The notes: generated by a model not told the origin, from the letters alone. Positions 9,200 to 17,576 are shown, counted from the first letter of the stretch. The stretch: 37,506 nt of DNA from Desulfotignum sp. (GCA_011389835.1 JAABTO010000012.1:1-37506), one strand, 5' to 3'. Numbers and translations are program-made.

Positions 9200-9850
9200 T
9201 TATTTTTTCTCGTGGGATATGCCGGGAAGGCTGTTTTTGAGCCAGACCAGCAGGCCGATGACAAAGAACGCCCCCGGTGCCAGCACCATGATGCCCATAT
9301 CCTGGAACCCCATGTCATACACAAACTGGGGAATCACGGAAAACCCGAAAAACTGACCGGACCCCAGGAGTTCGCGCAAAAATGCCACCGCCACCAGGAT
9401 CATACTGTAGCCCAGGCCGTTGGCAATGCCATCCACAAAGGAATCCGCCGGATTGTTGGCCAAAGCGAACGCCTCGGCCCGGCCCAGGATGATGCAGTTG
9501 GTGATGATCAGGCCCACGAAAATGGACAGCTGTTTTGAAATATCATATAAATACGCCTGGAGGATCTGATCGGTGATGATCACCAGAGAGGCAATGACCG
9601 TCAATTCCACGATGATGCGGATGTTTGAGGGGATCAAATGACGCAGGCTGGAGATGATCAAACCGGAAAATCCCGCCACCAGGGTCAAGGCAATGCTCAT
9701 GACCAGGGCGGTGGACATTTTGACCGTGACCGCCAGGGCCGAGCAGATGCCCAATACCTGGTATGCCACCGGGTTTTCCCTCCAGATGCCTTTGACCAGA
9801 ATCTCCTTGTAGTGAGAAAGATCGTTTTGCATGAAAATATCCTTATTCAT
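9200..9850 (-). CDS. nqrD: Na+-translocating NADH:quinone reductase subunit D
   Basis: NqrD is the membrane partner of NqrE. The 216 residues have about six membrane helices. LGICSALAVTV and LIITNCIILGRAEAFALANNP contain the two conserved cysteines that help ligate the intramembrane Fe centre in the family, and DGIANGLGYSMILVAVAFLRELLGSG is a family signature. Its start lies inside the end of nqrC with an 8-base overlap. Confidence 0.95.
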   Translation of the reverse strand: MNKDIFMQNDLSHYKEILVKGIWRENPVAYQVLGICSALAVTVKMSTALVMSIALTLVAGFSGLIISSLRHLIPSNIRIIVELTVIASLVIITDQILQAYLYDISKQLSIFVGLIITNCIILGRAEAFALANNPADSFVDGIANGLGYSMILVAVAFLRELLGSGQFFGFSVIPQFVYDMGFQDMGIMVLAPGAFFVIGLLVWLKNSLPGISHEKK

Positions 9851-10595
9851 CCAACAGGGTTTCTAACTGGGTTTGGGTTCCTTTTTTCTGACGGAAAATG
9901 ATGGAAACCGGTTCATATTGCATCAACGTCTCCTCCAGCCCTTCACTGAGGTATCGTCCGGTAAGGGTGGCGCCGGAAATGCCGTCCACGTAATGGTCCT
10001 GGAGGGATTCAGGCAGGTTCTCGGTTCTGCCTTTGGCAATGCTCACGGAAACCAGCTGATTGTGGGCGTTGAGAATTTTTTTCCCTTTGAAATTGTCCTG
10101 AAACCATTGGCTTTCGATTTCCCCGCCCAGGCCCGGGGTTTCGGAATGGCTGTACACGGAAAATCCGGCCACGGTTTCACCGTCCGCTTCAAACGCCAGG
10201 TACCCATGGATTTTACCCCACAGTCCCCGGGTGCTGATGGGAACGATATAGCCTTGCACCTGTTGATCTGTATGGATCAGGTACAGTTGAAGACTGTCCC
10301 CGGTGGCGCTTCTCAGGATTTGCCCCCTGGGATCGGCATGGACCTCCCGGATATGGGTGTCATAGATGGCCTGAATCTTTTCAGGGGTCATTTTTTCATT
10401 TTCCGGCAACAGGTTGGCGGCTTCCAGCAGGTTTGTTTTCTTGTCCAGAATCCGGTTTTGCTGGTGCAAAGGCTTGAGCATTGTGGCGGCGGAGGTGATC
10501 AGTACACTGAACACGAGAGCGACGGTCAGGGCAAAGAAAACCACATATACCCGGCTATCCTTGAATGATCTGTTGGATTTCTTTTTGTCAGACAT
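9843..10595 (-). CDS. nqrC: Na+-translocating NADH:quinone reductase subunit C (covalent FMN)
   Basis: NqrC carries FMN covalently bound to a threonine and is anchored in the membrane by an N-terminal helix (residues about 16-35). The 250-residue product contains the flavinylation motif DGISGATLTGRY near residue 212, where the second Thr of SGATLT is the usual attachment site. GGEIESQWFQDNFKGKK is also typical. Attachment needs the flavin transferase ApbE; no apbE gene is in this window. It overlaps nqrB by 8 bases at its start and nqrD by 8 at its end. Confidence 0.95.
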   Translation of the reverse strand: MSDKKKSNRSFKDSRVYVVFFALTVALVFSVLITSAATMLKPLHQQNRILDKKTNLLEAANLLPENEKMTPEKIQAIYDTHIREVHADPRGQILRSATGDSLQLYLIHTDQQVQGYIVPISTRGLWGKIHGYLAFEADGETVAGFSVYSHSETPGLGGEIESQWFQDNFKGKKILNAHNQLVSVSIAKGRTENLPESLQDHYVDGISGATLTGRYLSEGLEETLMQYEPVSIIFRQKKGTQTQLETLLDE

Positions 10596-11748
10596 TGGGA
10601 ATCCTCTTTGAAATGCGGTGTTTCATGACCAGATGATCCAGCAGCGGTGCAAATACGTTCATGAACAGGATGGCCAGCATCACGCCTTCGGCAAAAGCCG
10701 GGTTGGCCACCCGCAGAATCACGGTAAGAAATCCGATGAGAAACCCGAAAATCCACCGGCCCGGATTGGTGCCGGGCGCAGAGACCGGATCCGTGGCCAT
10801 GAAAGAGATGCCGAACAAAAATCCTCCGGCGCACAGATGGTAAATCGGACCCGCATCCGCCCAGGTACCGTAGGTGCCGGGAAGAAGCCAGGCCAGCAGA
10901 GCGGTCAGAATCAGCCCGGCAATGCCGCCCAGGATGATCCGATAGTTGCCGATGCGGGTGATCATGAGAATGGCGGCCCCGATCAGGCAGCACAGGGCCG
11001 AGGTTTCTCCGATGCTGCCGGGTACCAGCCCGAAAAACAGATGCGGCAGGGTAAACCCCTGGTCCGCCAACGTTGCGGTCAGGCTGGTGCCGCCGTCGGC
11101 CGTGACCGCCAGGGCCGTGGCACCGGTGATGCCGTCCACCCCGGTGGCCCCGGCCACCCAGACATTGCCGGACATGGTCACCGGATAGGAGAAAAACACG
11201 AACGCCCGGGCCGTGAGGGCCGGGTTCAGGATGTTCCGTCCGGTGCCGCCGAAAATTTCCTTGCCGATCACCACGCCGAAGGAGATGCCCAGCGCCACCT
11301 GCCACAGGGGGATGGTGGGGGGCAGTGTCAGGGGAAACAGCATGCCGGTGACCAGAAACCCTTCTGATATGGGATGGCGACGGATGGCGGCAAACAGGAT
11401 TTCCCAGAAAAAACCCACCCCATAGGACACGATGATGATGGGCATCACCACCCAGGCCCCGGACAGAAAAGCACTCCAGAAATCAAGCGATTCTCCCCTG
11501 GCCAGACCGGACTGGTACCCGGTGTTGTACATGCCGAAAAACAATACCGGCATCAAAGACAGCAGCACCACGCTCATGTAGCGCTTCAGATCCAGGTGAT
11601 CCCGGATGAACGGCCCCAGCCGGGTTTTGGGGGACGGCAGAAAGAAAAAGGTTTTGGTGGCGTCGAACAGGGGCCCGAGTTTGGCGAATTTGCCGGCATC
11701 ACTGAAATCATATTCAAGCAGGTCAAAGATCTTTTTGATGGGATTCAT
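10588..11748 (-). CDS. nqrB: Na+-translocating NADH:quinone reductase subunit B (covalent FMN)
   Basis: NqrB is the large membrane subunit, with about ten helices, that holds a second covalent FMN and forms the Na+ path. The 386-residue sequence starts with a soluble stretch, then SVVLLSLMPVLFFGMYNTGYQ. The flavinylation motif appears as VDGITGATALAV. GGTGRNILNPALTARAFVFFSYP and ATDPVSAPGTNPGRWIFGFLIG are family signatures. The start at 11748 is 12 bases after the nqrA stop. Nothing looks truncated. Confidence 0.95.
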   Translation of the reverse strand: MNPIKKIFDLLEYDFSDAGKFAKLGPLFDATKTFFFLPSPKTRLGPFIRDHLDLKRYMSVVLLSLMPVLFFGMYNTGYQSGLARGESLDFWSAFLSGAWVVMPIIIVSYGVGFFWEILFAAIRRHPISEGFLVTGMLFPLTLPPTIPLWQVALGISFGVVIGKEIFGGTGRNILNPALTARAFVFFSYPVTMSGNVWVAGATGVDGITGATALAVTADGGTSLTATLADQGFTLPHLFFGLVPGSIGETSALCCLIGAAILMITRIGNYRIILGGIAGLILTALLAWLLPGTYGTWADAGPIYHLCAGGFLFGISFMATDPVSAPGTNPGRWIFGFLIGFLTVILRVANPAFAEGVMLAILFMNVFAPLLDHLVMKHRISKRIPNV

Positions 11749-11760
11749 GATATGGTATCG

Positions 11761-13092
11761 CTATCCTTGTTTGTCCTTGTGATGGGTATCCATGCCCTGG
11801 GACAGGATCCGGGTGAGTTCGATCTTGGAGGGGCAGGTAAATGAGCACAGCCCGCACCGGCAGCAGTCCAGCAGTCCCAGTTCCAGGGCCTCTTCTATGT
11901 CGTCGCCGTGCAGGGCCTTCATGATGAAGCTGGGCATCAGGTCCACGGGACAGATATCTTCACAATAGCTGCAGTTGATGCAGGCCCGCTCTTCCCCGTG
12001 CAGGGTACCGTCCAGCTGCACTTCCCGGTCGATCAGACAGGACAGAAATGCTCTGGAAACCGTGGGTTTGTTCAGTCCCGGCCGCAGAAATCCGAACATT
12101 TCGTCTTCCGGTGTATCCGGCAGGATGTTCAGGGTGGTTTCAAAAAAGCCCAGATGGGTGTCCGGGTCCACTTTTCGGCCGTTGAACCGGCCCGTGGTGA
12201 TCAGACTGCCGGCAGGAAAGTTGCCGGCCAGCAGGGGGATGGGCGCGCCCCGGCGTGCAATCATATGGGGTTTTTTGTCGTCCCCCCGGGTGACGGTCAC
12301 CATGGTTTCCACGGGATACCGCCCGGTTTTCAGAAACCGGGCCAGATGTAACAGGTCCTGAACATGGATGTACCAGGCCGTGTTTTCTTCTGGTTTTTCC
12401 TTGATATGGTACAAAATGGCACCGGGGTTCCAGGCTGGATAGGTATCAGATACCTGGTGGGTGATCAAGTGTCTGACCGGGTTCAGTTGTTCCATGGAAC
12501 TGGTCCGGGCCGCCACAATGATCCGGTCGCAGAACCGCTTGAGCACGGCCAGACCGAATTCGAACTGCGGGATATTGTTTTCAAGCACCTGTCCCGGATG
12601 AGGGGAAAACAGGTCGTTGCCGTTGAGACAGACAATGATCAGGGGTGGGGCGGTTCCGCTGTCCGCCGTGTCTCTGGCCGGCAGCTGGCGCAGGGACTGC
12701 CATACACCGCCCTGTTTCAGCCGGTCGATCAGTTCCTGGTCGGGCAGTTGGACCAGGTCTGCCGAAGTTACCGGCCCAAACTCAACAAAGTCGTCCATGC
12801 TGTCCAGGGCAATCACCACCTCAAGCAGGCGGCGGCGGGCACCGAAGCAGATCTGTTTCACTGTGCCGGTTCCCGGGGACAGATACTGGATGGCCGGGTC
12901 CCGTTTGTCACAGAACAGCGGGGTGCCGGTTTTGACCGCCTCTTTTTCCTTGACCAGCAGTTTGGGCCGGATATGGGGGATGTCCTGGGCGGAAACGCCC
13001 ACCGTGGCGGGTCGGGTAAGCCGGATGACACTGGTATCCGGCATGCCGGCCAGTTTCAGTTTAAAGCCTTTGGAAGGTGCAAGAGTTTCCAT
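11761..13092 (-). CDS. nqrA: Na+-translocating NADH:quinone reductase subunit A with two Cys4 (ferredoxin-like) motifs
   Basis: NqrA is the peripheral subunit linked to quinone reduction. The 443 residues follow the NqrA plan: an N-terminal KGFKLKLAG and barrel-sandwich region, a central Rossmann-like part, an SLBB-like region with GSLITTGRFNGRKV, and the C-terminal domain. That last domain reads CINCSYCEDICPVDL and, about 40 residues on, CCRCGLCSFTCPSKIEL. These are two complete CxxCxxCxxxCP motifs expected to bind two [4Fe-4S] clusters, as in RnfC. As I recall the Vibrio protein, these cysteines are mostly lost there. It is the promoter-proximal gene of the operon. The start has only a weak ribosome site. 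Confidence 0.92.
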   Translation of the reverse strand: METLAPSKGFKLKLAGMPDTSVIRLTRPATVGVSAQDIPHIRPKLLVKEKEAVKTGTPLFCDKRDPAIQYLSPGTGTVKQICFGARRRLLEVVIALDSMDDFVEFGPVTSADLVQLPDQELIDRLKQGGVWQSLRQLPARDTADSGTAPPLIIVCLNGNDLFSPHPGQVLENNIPQFEFGLAVLKRFCDRIIVAARTSSMEQLNPVRHLITHQVSDTYPAWNPGAILYHIKEKPEENTAWYIHVQDLLHLARFLKTGRYPVETMVTVTRGDDKKPHMIARRGAPIPLLAGNFPAGSLITTGRFNGRKVDPDTHLGFFETTLNILPDTPEDEMFGFLRPGLNKPTVSRAFLSCLIDREVQLDGTLHGEERACINCSYCEDICPVDLMPSFIMKALHGDDIEEALELGLLDCCRCGLCSFTCPSKIELTRILSQGMDTHHKDKQG

Positions 13093-13165
13093 GTATATTA
13101 TCGTTTCCCATGGTTGTTCATGTTGATTCCACCTGGCTGAGCGGTTTGTTAACGGCGGAAACCAC

Positions 13166-13193
13166 AGTCTAACAAATTTTTGGGGCAGTTCAA
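13166..13193 (-). promoter_or_regulatory. Possible promoter of the nqr-pyr transcript
   Basis: TTGAAC and TAGACT are spaced 16 bases apart on the minus strand, about 75 bases before the nqrA start. The -10 match is only 4 of 6, so this is tentative. Confidence 0.35.
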
Positions 13194-13250
13194 TACCTGC
13201 CGGATTTTTTTTACCTTACCATAAAGAAAATCGGCCAGCAAATCAAAAAA

Positions 13251-13283
13251 CCCGTCCGGCATCCTGCCCGGATGCCGGACGGG
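13251..13283 (-). terminator. Strong GC-rich hairpin upstream of nqrA
   Basis: A perfect 13-bp inverted repeat (CCCGTCCGGCATC, 7-base loop, complement). Read on the minus strand, the stem is followed by TTTTTT, the form of a Rho-independent terminator. It lies upstream of the putative nqr promoter, where it could insulate nqr from leftward transcription, or act as a leader attenuator if a promoter lies further right. On the plus strand it has only three Ts. Confidence 0.65.
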
Positions 13284-13386
13284 TTTCAACAGAACCGGTT
13301 TTTAACCTTGATTTTACCATCCGGTTTATTATAGAAGAAAAACTTATCATAAAACCATTTTAAGACGTTGAGGATTGGTGAAACTG

Positions 13387-13776
13387 ATGGATCAGAACGC
13401 GATTAAAAACATTTTCACCCGGGAATTCTGTGACACGCTGCTGCCTCCCCATACCACTGACCGGTTTTTCGAGGCACTGTATGGGGATGTGTCGGAAGGG
13501 GCTTATGATATCCGTCTGAATTGCGAGTCCCTCAGACCCGGAACCGTGGAACTGGGGTTTCACCTGACCCAGCGGCCCGGCAAATGCCTGGTGTGCAGCC
13601 TCACTTATGGATTGCCCAACGTGTTTGCAAGGCATCCACTCATCGATATCCAGGGCATGATTCAGAAAATCAAGGAGGCCGGGGTCCCGGTCAAGGACTG
13701 GCGCCTGGGACAGACCATCGAGAAAAAAAGATCTCTGCATGTGATTCCTTTTTATATCGATACGATGACGTCCTGA
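13387..13776 (+). CDS. Conserved small protein of unknown function
   Basis: A 129-residue soluble protein from ATG at 13387 (MDQNAIKNIFTREF). The ORF track starts 12 bases earlier at TTG. GGTGA just before the ATG and GAGG further upstream leave the exact start open. It contains DRFFEALYGDVSEGAYDIRL and RPGKCLVCSLTYGLPNVFARHP, with CLVC as a possible metal or redox pair. It has no signal peptide or membrane helix. From memory, similar sequences occur in Desulfobacterales and carry a misleading 'pancreas/duodenum homeobox' name; there is no homeodomain here. It is divergent from nqrA and convergent with the cyclophilin gene. Confidence 0.75.
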   Translation: MDQNAIKNIFTREFCDTLLPPHTTDRFFEALYGDVSEGAYDIRLNCESLRPGTVELGFHLTQRPGKCLVCSLTYGLPNVFARHPLIDIQGMIQKIKEAGVPVKDWRLGQTIEKKRSLHVIPFYIDTMTS

Positions 13777-13816
13777 TATTTAGAGAAACTATCAAACAGA
13801 AATACCGCAACAGAAC

Positions 13817-13842
13817 CGCCGGACAGAATCCTCTGTCCGGCG
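13817..13842. terminator. Hairpin between convergent genes
   Basis: A perfect 10-bp stem (CGCCGGACAG / CTGTCCGGCG) with a 6-base loop sits between two convergent stops (13776 and 13869). It probably terminates in both directions, although the flanking T-runs are weak. Confidence 0.55.
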
Positions 13843-13868
13843 ATTCTATCGTGTGATACCCATCATGA

Positions 13869-14399
13869 CTAAGCTTTGGACAGTTTGGGAAATTTTTTGT
13901 TCAATGTCTTGTTCCATTCATCCAGCTGAGGCTTGATCTTTTTGAACAAAGATCCCACATTCCCTTGGATGGTGACGCTTTCAATGGTATCCCCCTGGGC
14001 GATGCTGTCCACGACCTTCTGGTCGGCGTCGCCTTCAACCACGCCGAAGACCGTGTGCATGCCGTCCAGATGCGGTGTGGGACCATGGGTGATGAAAAAC
14101 TGGGACCCGTTGGTGCCGGGCCCGGCATTGGCCATGGACAGAATTCCCGGCCGGTCATGTTTGAGATCTTTTTTGCACTCATTTTCAAACTCGTATCCCG
14201 GTCCGCCCATGCCGTTGCCGAACGGGCATCCGCCCTGGATCATGAAGTCATTGATCACCCGGTGAAATTTGAGTCCGTTGTAATATTCCCGGTTGGCCAG
14301 GTTGACAAAACTGCCGCAGGTGACAGGGGTTTGATCGGCAAACAGTTTCAGACGGATGGTTCCTTTGCTGGTTTCCATGACAGCGGTTAAATCAGGCAT
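13869..14399 (-). CDS. Cyclophilin-type peptidyl-prolyl cis-trans isomerase
   Basis: Catalyses proline isomerisation during protein folding. The 176 residues carry the cyclophilin core: [39 protein letters not shown], with the catalytic Arg in FHRV and the QGG segment, then [36 protein letters not shown]. There is no signal peptide, so it is cytoplasmic. The C-terminal 25 residues ([25 protein letters not shown]) form a Lys-rich extension. It stands alone, with AT-rich sequence upstream. Confidence 0.94.
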   Translation of the reverse strand: MPDLTAVMETSKGTIRLKLFADQTPVTCGSFVNLANREYYNGLKFHRVINDFMIQGGCPFGNGMGGPGYEFENECKKDLKHDRPGILSMANAGPGTNGSQFFITHGPTPHLDGMHTVFGVVEGDADQKVVDSIAQGDTIESVTIQGNVGSLFKKIKPQLDEWNKTLNKKFPKLSKA

Positions 14400-14602
14400 C
14401 TGTTTCTCCTCAATTGGAATTTAAAAATATCAACTATGATAATAATTCCTTCTCAATTGTCAATTAACAGGGTGATAAGCAGTGATGAGAATTTTGAAGG
14501 TCTGTGTGAAATCATTTATGGGCCTGGAATATTTTTTTGCATTATGCAGCACTTTGATATAGGTTGTTCAACATCAAGAGGATAAAAATCAAAAGATAAT
14601 TT

Positions 14603-14668
14603 ATGTCGATGACGGACAAAAAATGCAAAGCCCTTGAAACCATCATGCTGGTGGACGATGAACAATAA
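14603..14668 (+). pseudogene. Possible remnant of a response-regulator N-terminus
   Basis: A 21-codon frame ends in KALETIMLVDDEQ then TAA. The ILLVDDE-like string is the first strand and acidic pocket of a receiver domain, and the frame breaks off there. It overlaps the start of the M24 peptidase gene in another frame. It may be a decayed fragment or chance. The rest of the 14400-14657 gap is AT-rich with no other recognisable feature. Confidence 0.25.
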
Positions 14669-15863
14669 CGCATTTTCAACACCGGTCCCTGTGTCTGAAA
14701 TCTCGAGCCGGATTCATGCCCTGAAAGCCCGCATGGAAAATACCGGCACCGGTGCGGTTTTTTTAACACACAAACCCGATATCTATTATTTTTCCGGCAC
14801 AGCCCAGGATGCTTATCTGTATGTGCCGGTGAACCAAGACCCGTTGCTGTTCGTCAAGCGGTACCTGCCCCGGGCGGTGGCGGAAACCGGAATCGAGCAG
14901 GTGATTCCGGTGGCATCCATTACCCGGATACCCGAGCAGATCCATTCAGTTCATGGCCGTTTCCCAACGTCACTGGGCCTGGCATTCGATGTGGTGCCGG
15001 TACGGGATTTTCAGTTTTTCGAAACCCTGTTCTCTCCCGCTGTGATGACGGATGCGACATCGATGATCACAGGCTGCCGAATGATCAAATCCGACTGGGA
15101 GATCGACCGGATGGCGATAGCAGCCAGGCTGTCAAGAGACACGTTTTCCTTTGTCCGTGAACACATGACCCCCGGCGAATCGGAGATCGCGTTCTGCGGC
15201 CGGGTGGAAGCCTTTGCCCGTGCCCATGGTCATTCCGGCAAGCTGCTGGTCCGTCACTACCGGGCCGAAGGGTTTTGCCATCATCTGATGAGCGGGGTTT
15301 CCGGGGGGCTGGGCGGCGCCCTGGACAGCCCGGTGTGCGGCACCGGCACGTGCAGTGCCTATCCTTACGGGTCCGGGCACAAACTGATTCAGAAAAACGA
15401 ACCCATCCTCCTGGACCTGGGCACCATGGTCAACGGGTATCACATGGATGAGACCCGGATGCTGGTGATGGGAACCCTGCCTTCAGAAGCCCAACAGGCC
15501 GGGCAGGCAGCCATCGATATTCTGCATCATGTCCGGGACAAGATGGCGCCAGGGGTATTGGCGGGCGAGGTGTTCTCCGCTGCCGTGAACCGGGCCGGGA
15601 AACTGGGCCTGCATCAGACCTTTCTCGGGCTGCCCGGGCTCAAATCCCGTTTCATCGGGCATGGTGTGGGCCTGGAACTGGTGGAGGCCCCTGTTCTGTC
15701 CAAGGGCAATCCACAGGAACTGATGCCCGGCATGGTGTTTGCCGTGGAACCCAAGTTCATTTTCAAGGACCGGTTTGCCGCAGGCATTGAAAGTGTCATC
15801 CAGGTGACGGACACAGGCGCCCGGTTTCTGAGCGTCACTGAAAACCGGATTTTTTCTCTCTGA
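14658..15863 (+). CDS. M24 family metallopeptidase (Xaa-Pro aminopeptidase-like)
   Basis: Probably removes N-terminal residues before proline, using two metal ions. The 401 residues have a creatinase-type N-terminal domain (FLTHKPDIYYFSGTAQDAYLYV) and a pita-bread catalytic domain. The metal ligands are visible as Asp in LLDLGTMVNGYHMDETR (two Asp), His in IGHGVGLELVEAP, Glu in MVFAVEPKF and Glu in GIESVIQV. The annotated ATG at 14658 is preferred over the TTG at 14634 because GGTGG lies about 6 bases before it, and the extra residues (MKPSCWWT) do not look like the family. The AEC transporter gene starts one base after its stop, so the two are coupled. Confidence 0.9.
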   Translation: MNNNAFSTPVPVSEISSRIHALKARMENTGTGAVFLTHKPDIYYFSGTAQDAYLYVPVNQDPLLFVKRYLPRAVAETGIEQVIPVASITRIPEQIHSVHGRFPTSLGLAFDVVPVRDFQFFETLFSPAVMTDATSMITGCRMIKSDWEIDRMAIAARLSRDTFSFVREHMTPGESEIAFCGRVEAFARAHGHSGKLLVRHYRAEGFCHHLMSGVSGGLGGALDSPVCGTGTCSAYPYGSGHKLIQKNEPILLDLGTMVNGYHMDETRMLVMGTLPSEAQQAGQAAIDILHHVRDKMAPGVLAGEVFSAAVNRAGKLGLHQTFLGLPGLKSRFIGHGVGLELVEAPVLSKGNPQELMPGMVFAVEPKFIFKDRFAAGIESVIQVTDTGARFLSVTENRIFSL

Positions 15864-15864
15864 C

Positions 15865-16779
15865 ATGCTGGTTATCAATACCCTGTTTCCCCTGTTTTTC
15901 CTGCTGCTGCTCGGATGGGGCCTGAAACGATCCGGCATGACCGATCAACGGTTTCTGGCCATGTCGGATCGCCTGGTATATTACGTGTTTTTTCCGGTGC
16001 TGCTGTTCTGGAAGATCGGAAGCGGCACGCCGGACCAGGGTGTGAGTGGGGGCCTGGTCCTGGCCGGTCTGACCGGCGTTTGCCTGGCATTTGCCGTCAG
16101 CCTTGCGGCGATTCATTATTTCAGGATTTCCGCGTTTCAGGCAGGCGCTTTCTGTCAGGCCTGCTTCCGGTTCAACACCTATATTGGCATGGCACTGGTT
16201 TTGGCGGTGCTGGGAGAAGAAGGGGTCCGGAATTTCGGGATTCTGGCCGGAGTGGTCATCCCGGTGATCAATGTGCTGTCGGTTTCCGTGCTGGTGTGGT
16301 ATTCCGGGGGCAAACCTTCCATCCGGCAAAACCTGCGGTATTTTGTTCGTTCTCTGGTTTCCAATCCCCTGATCATCGGGTGTGTGGCCGGATTTCTATT
16401 TTCCCGGTCAAATCTGGTGTTTCCCGTGTTTGTGAGCAACAGCTTTTCTTTGATGACTGCTGTGACCCTGCCGCTGGCCCTGATTTCCATCGGCGGGTCC
16501 CTGCGGTTCAAGGGGCTCGCCGATCATGCACGGGTGTCGCTTGTGGCGGCAGGCATCAAGCTGATGTTTCTTCCGGCGGCGGGGTTTTTATTGCTCAAGG
16601 CGTTTCAGGTAGCCGGCCCGGCCTTTACCGTGGGCATGATCTTTTTCTCTTTGCCCACCTCCACGGCCATTTACGTGCTGTCCGGTCAGTTGAATTCAGA
16701 TACGGAACTGGCATCCGGGGCCATCATGATTTCCACGCTGCTGTCTTTTATCCCGCTGACCCTGTCTTTGCTGATTTAA
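15865..16779 (+). CDS. AEC family transporter (first copy)
   Basis: A membrane carrier of the auxin-efflux-carrier family, which in bacteria usually exports or exchanges organic acids or amino acids. The 304 residues contain about ten hydrophobic helices in two repeats. Visible family features are LFPLFFLLLLGWGLKRSGMT at the start, NTYIGMALVLAVLGEEG in the first repeat, and LPLALISIGGSLRF and SLPTSTAIYVLSGQLN in the second. Coupling to the peptidase gene suggests transport of a peptide-derived compound, but the substrate is unknown. Its stop overlaps the convergent tetR stop by 4 bases. Confidence 0.88.
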   Translation: MLVINTLFPLFFLLLLGWGLKRSGMTDQRFLAMSDRLVYYVFFPVLLFWKIGSGTPDQGVSGGLVLAGLTGVCLAFAVSLAAIHYFRISAFQAGAFCQACFRFNTYIGMALVLAVLGEEGVRNFGILAGVVIPVINVLSVSVLVWYSGGKPSIRQNLRYFVRSLVSNPLIIGCVAGFLFSRSNLVFPVFVSNSFSLMTAVTLPLALISIGGSLRFKGLADHARVSLVAAGIKLMFLPAAGFLLLKAFQVAGPAFTVGMIFFSLPTSTAIYVLSGQLNSDTELASGAIMISTLLSFIPLTLSLLI

Positions 16780-17414
16780 GCGCTTTTTGTTTCCTGAACA
16801 TCCTTTTCCAGGCATCCGGTCCCGGCACCTAAGGTCTCCAGGGCGCTCTGCCGTATGGACCGGGCGATTTCCTCCAGGGAATCCAGGTTTTTCAAAGAAT
16901 TGCGAAGAATGCCCAGCCCTTCGGAAAGGGCAAGAATGGTGGCGGCCGCCTTTTCCTTGTCCGGCACGTGGACCAGACCGGCATTTTCCCAGGCGGTGAT
17001 CTCTTTGATGCCGAAGGCGATGAATTTTTTCTGCATGGCCTGGATCCGGTCCCGGATATCGGGATTTCTGAACCCCATGGCATAGCAGGACCAGAACACC
17101 GCATCCCGCTGGGGCCCTTTGGAGCTGGTGGAGAACAGGATGTGCATCAGACACTGGAACCGGTCTTCGGGGGTGGTGTGTTTTTCCAGTTCCGCATGAT
17201 AGGATTCCATGGAAATTTTGAACAGATAATCCACCATTTCCATGATCAGGCCTTCCTTGCTTTTGAAATAATGGATCAGCAGCCCTGAGTTGACCCCCAT
17301 GCGGTTGGCGATCTTGCCGATGGTCATGCCCATGAACCCCTCATCTTCCACCACTTGATAGGTATGGCGAAGGATTTCGGGTTTCCGGATGTGAGAGATG
17401 CTTTTGCGGCCCAT
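16776..17414 (-). CDS. TetR family transcriptional regulator
   Basis: A 212-residue repressor-type protein. The N-terminal helix-turn-helix shows RKPEILRHTYQVVEDEGFMGMTIGKIANRMGVNSGLLIHYFKSKEGLI (residues about 10-57), a typical TetR/BetI-like DNA-binding domain. The C-terminal part is a helical ligand-binding and dimer domain with no recognisable ligand. An AAGGA ribosome site precedes the start, and a near-consensus promoter lies 35-65 bases upstream. It is convergent with the AEC gene and downstream of cooS. Its target may be its own promoter, where a CCCGTACAGGG near-palindrome sits between -35 and -10. Confidence 0.9.
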   Translation of the reverse strand: MGRKSISHIRKPEILRHTYQVVEDEGFMGMTIGKIANRMGVNSGLLIHYFKSKEGLIMEMVDYLFKISMESYHAELEKHTTPEDRFQCLMHILFSTSSKGPQRDAVFWSCYAMGFRNPDIRDRIQAMQKKFIAFGIKEITAWENAGLVHVPDKEKAAATILALSEGLGILRNSLKNLDSLEEIARSIRQSALETLGAGTGCLEKDVQETKSA

Positions 17415-17449
17415 GCACAGGATCCTTTTTTTGATTGTCTGTCCGCTTA

Positions 17450-17478
17450 TTTATATAAGGCCCTGTACGGGATGTCAA
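17450..17478 (-). promoter_or_regulatory. Sigma-70 promoter of tetR with embedded near-palindrome
   Basis: TTGACA, a 17-base spacer and TATAAA on the minus strand, only one mismatch to the consensus -10. The spacer contains CCCGTACAGGG, a near-palindrome that could be an autoregulatory operator. Confidence 0.75.
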
Positions 17479-17540
17479 TTTTTTTCACCGGGCAAACAGA
17501 GGCAGATTACCACAGATGCCGGAATGATGGACGTTTGGCA

Positions 17541-17559
17541 AAGCGGCAGCGGACCGCTT
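17541..17559. repeat. Short hairpin AAGCGG / CCGCTT
   Basis: A 6-bp perfect stem with a 7-base loop in the cooS-tetR gap, close to the larger inverted repeat. Together they may end the cooS transcript. Confidence 0.4.
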
Positions 17560-17576
17560 CGATAGAGTGACGCAAT

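Noticed and set aside
7349-13092. Rnf complex instead of Nqr
   Set aside because: The NqrF reductase module, the NqrA-type peripheral subunit and the gene order A-B-C-D-E-F identify Nqr, despite the RnfC-like cysteines in NqrA.
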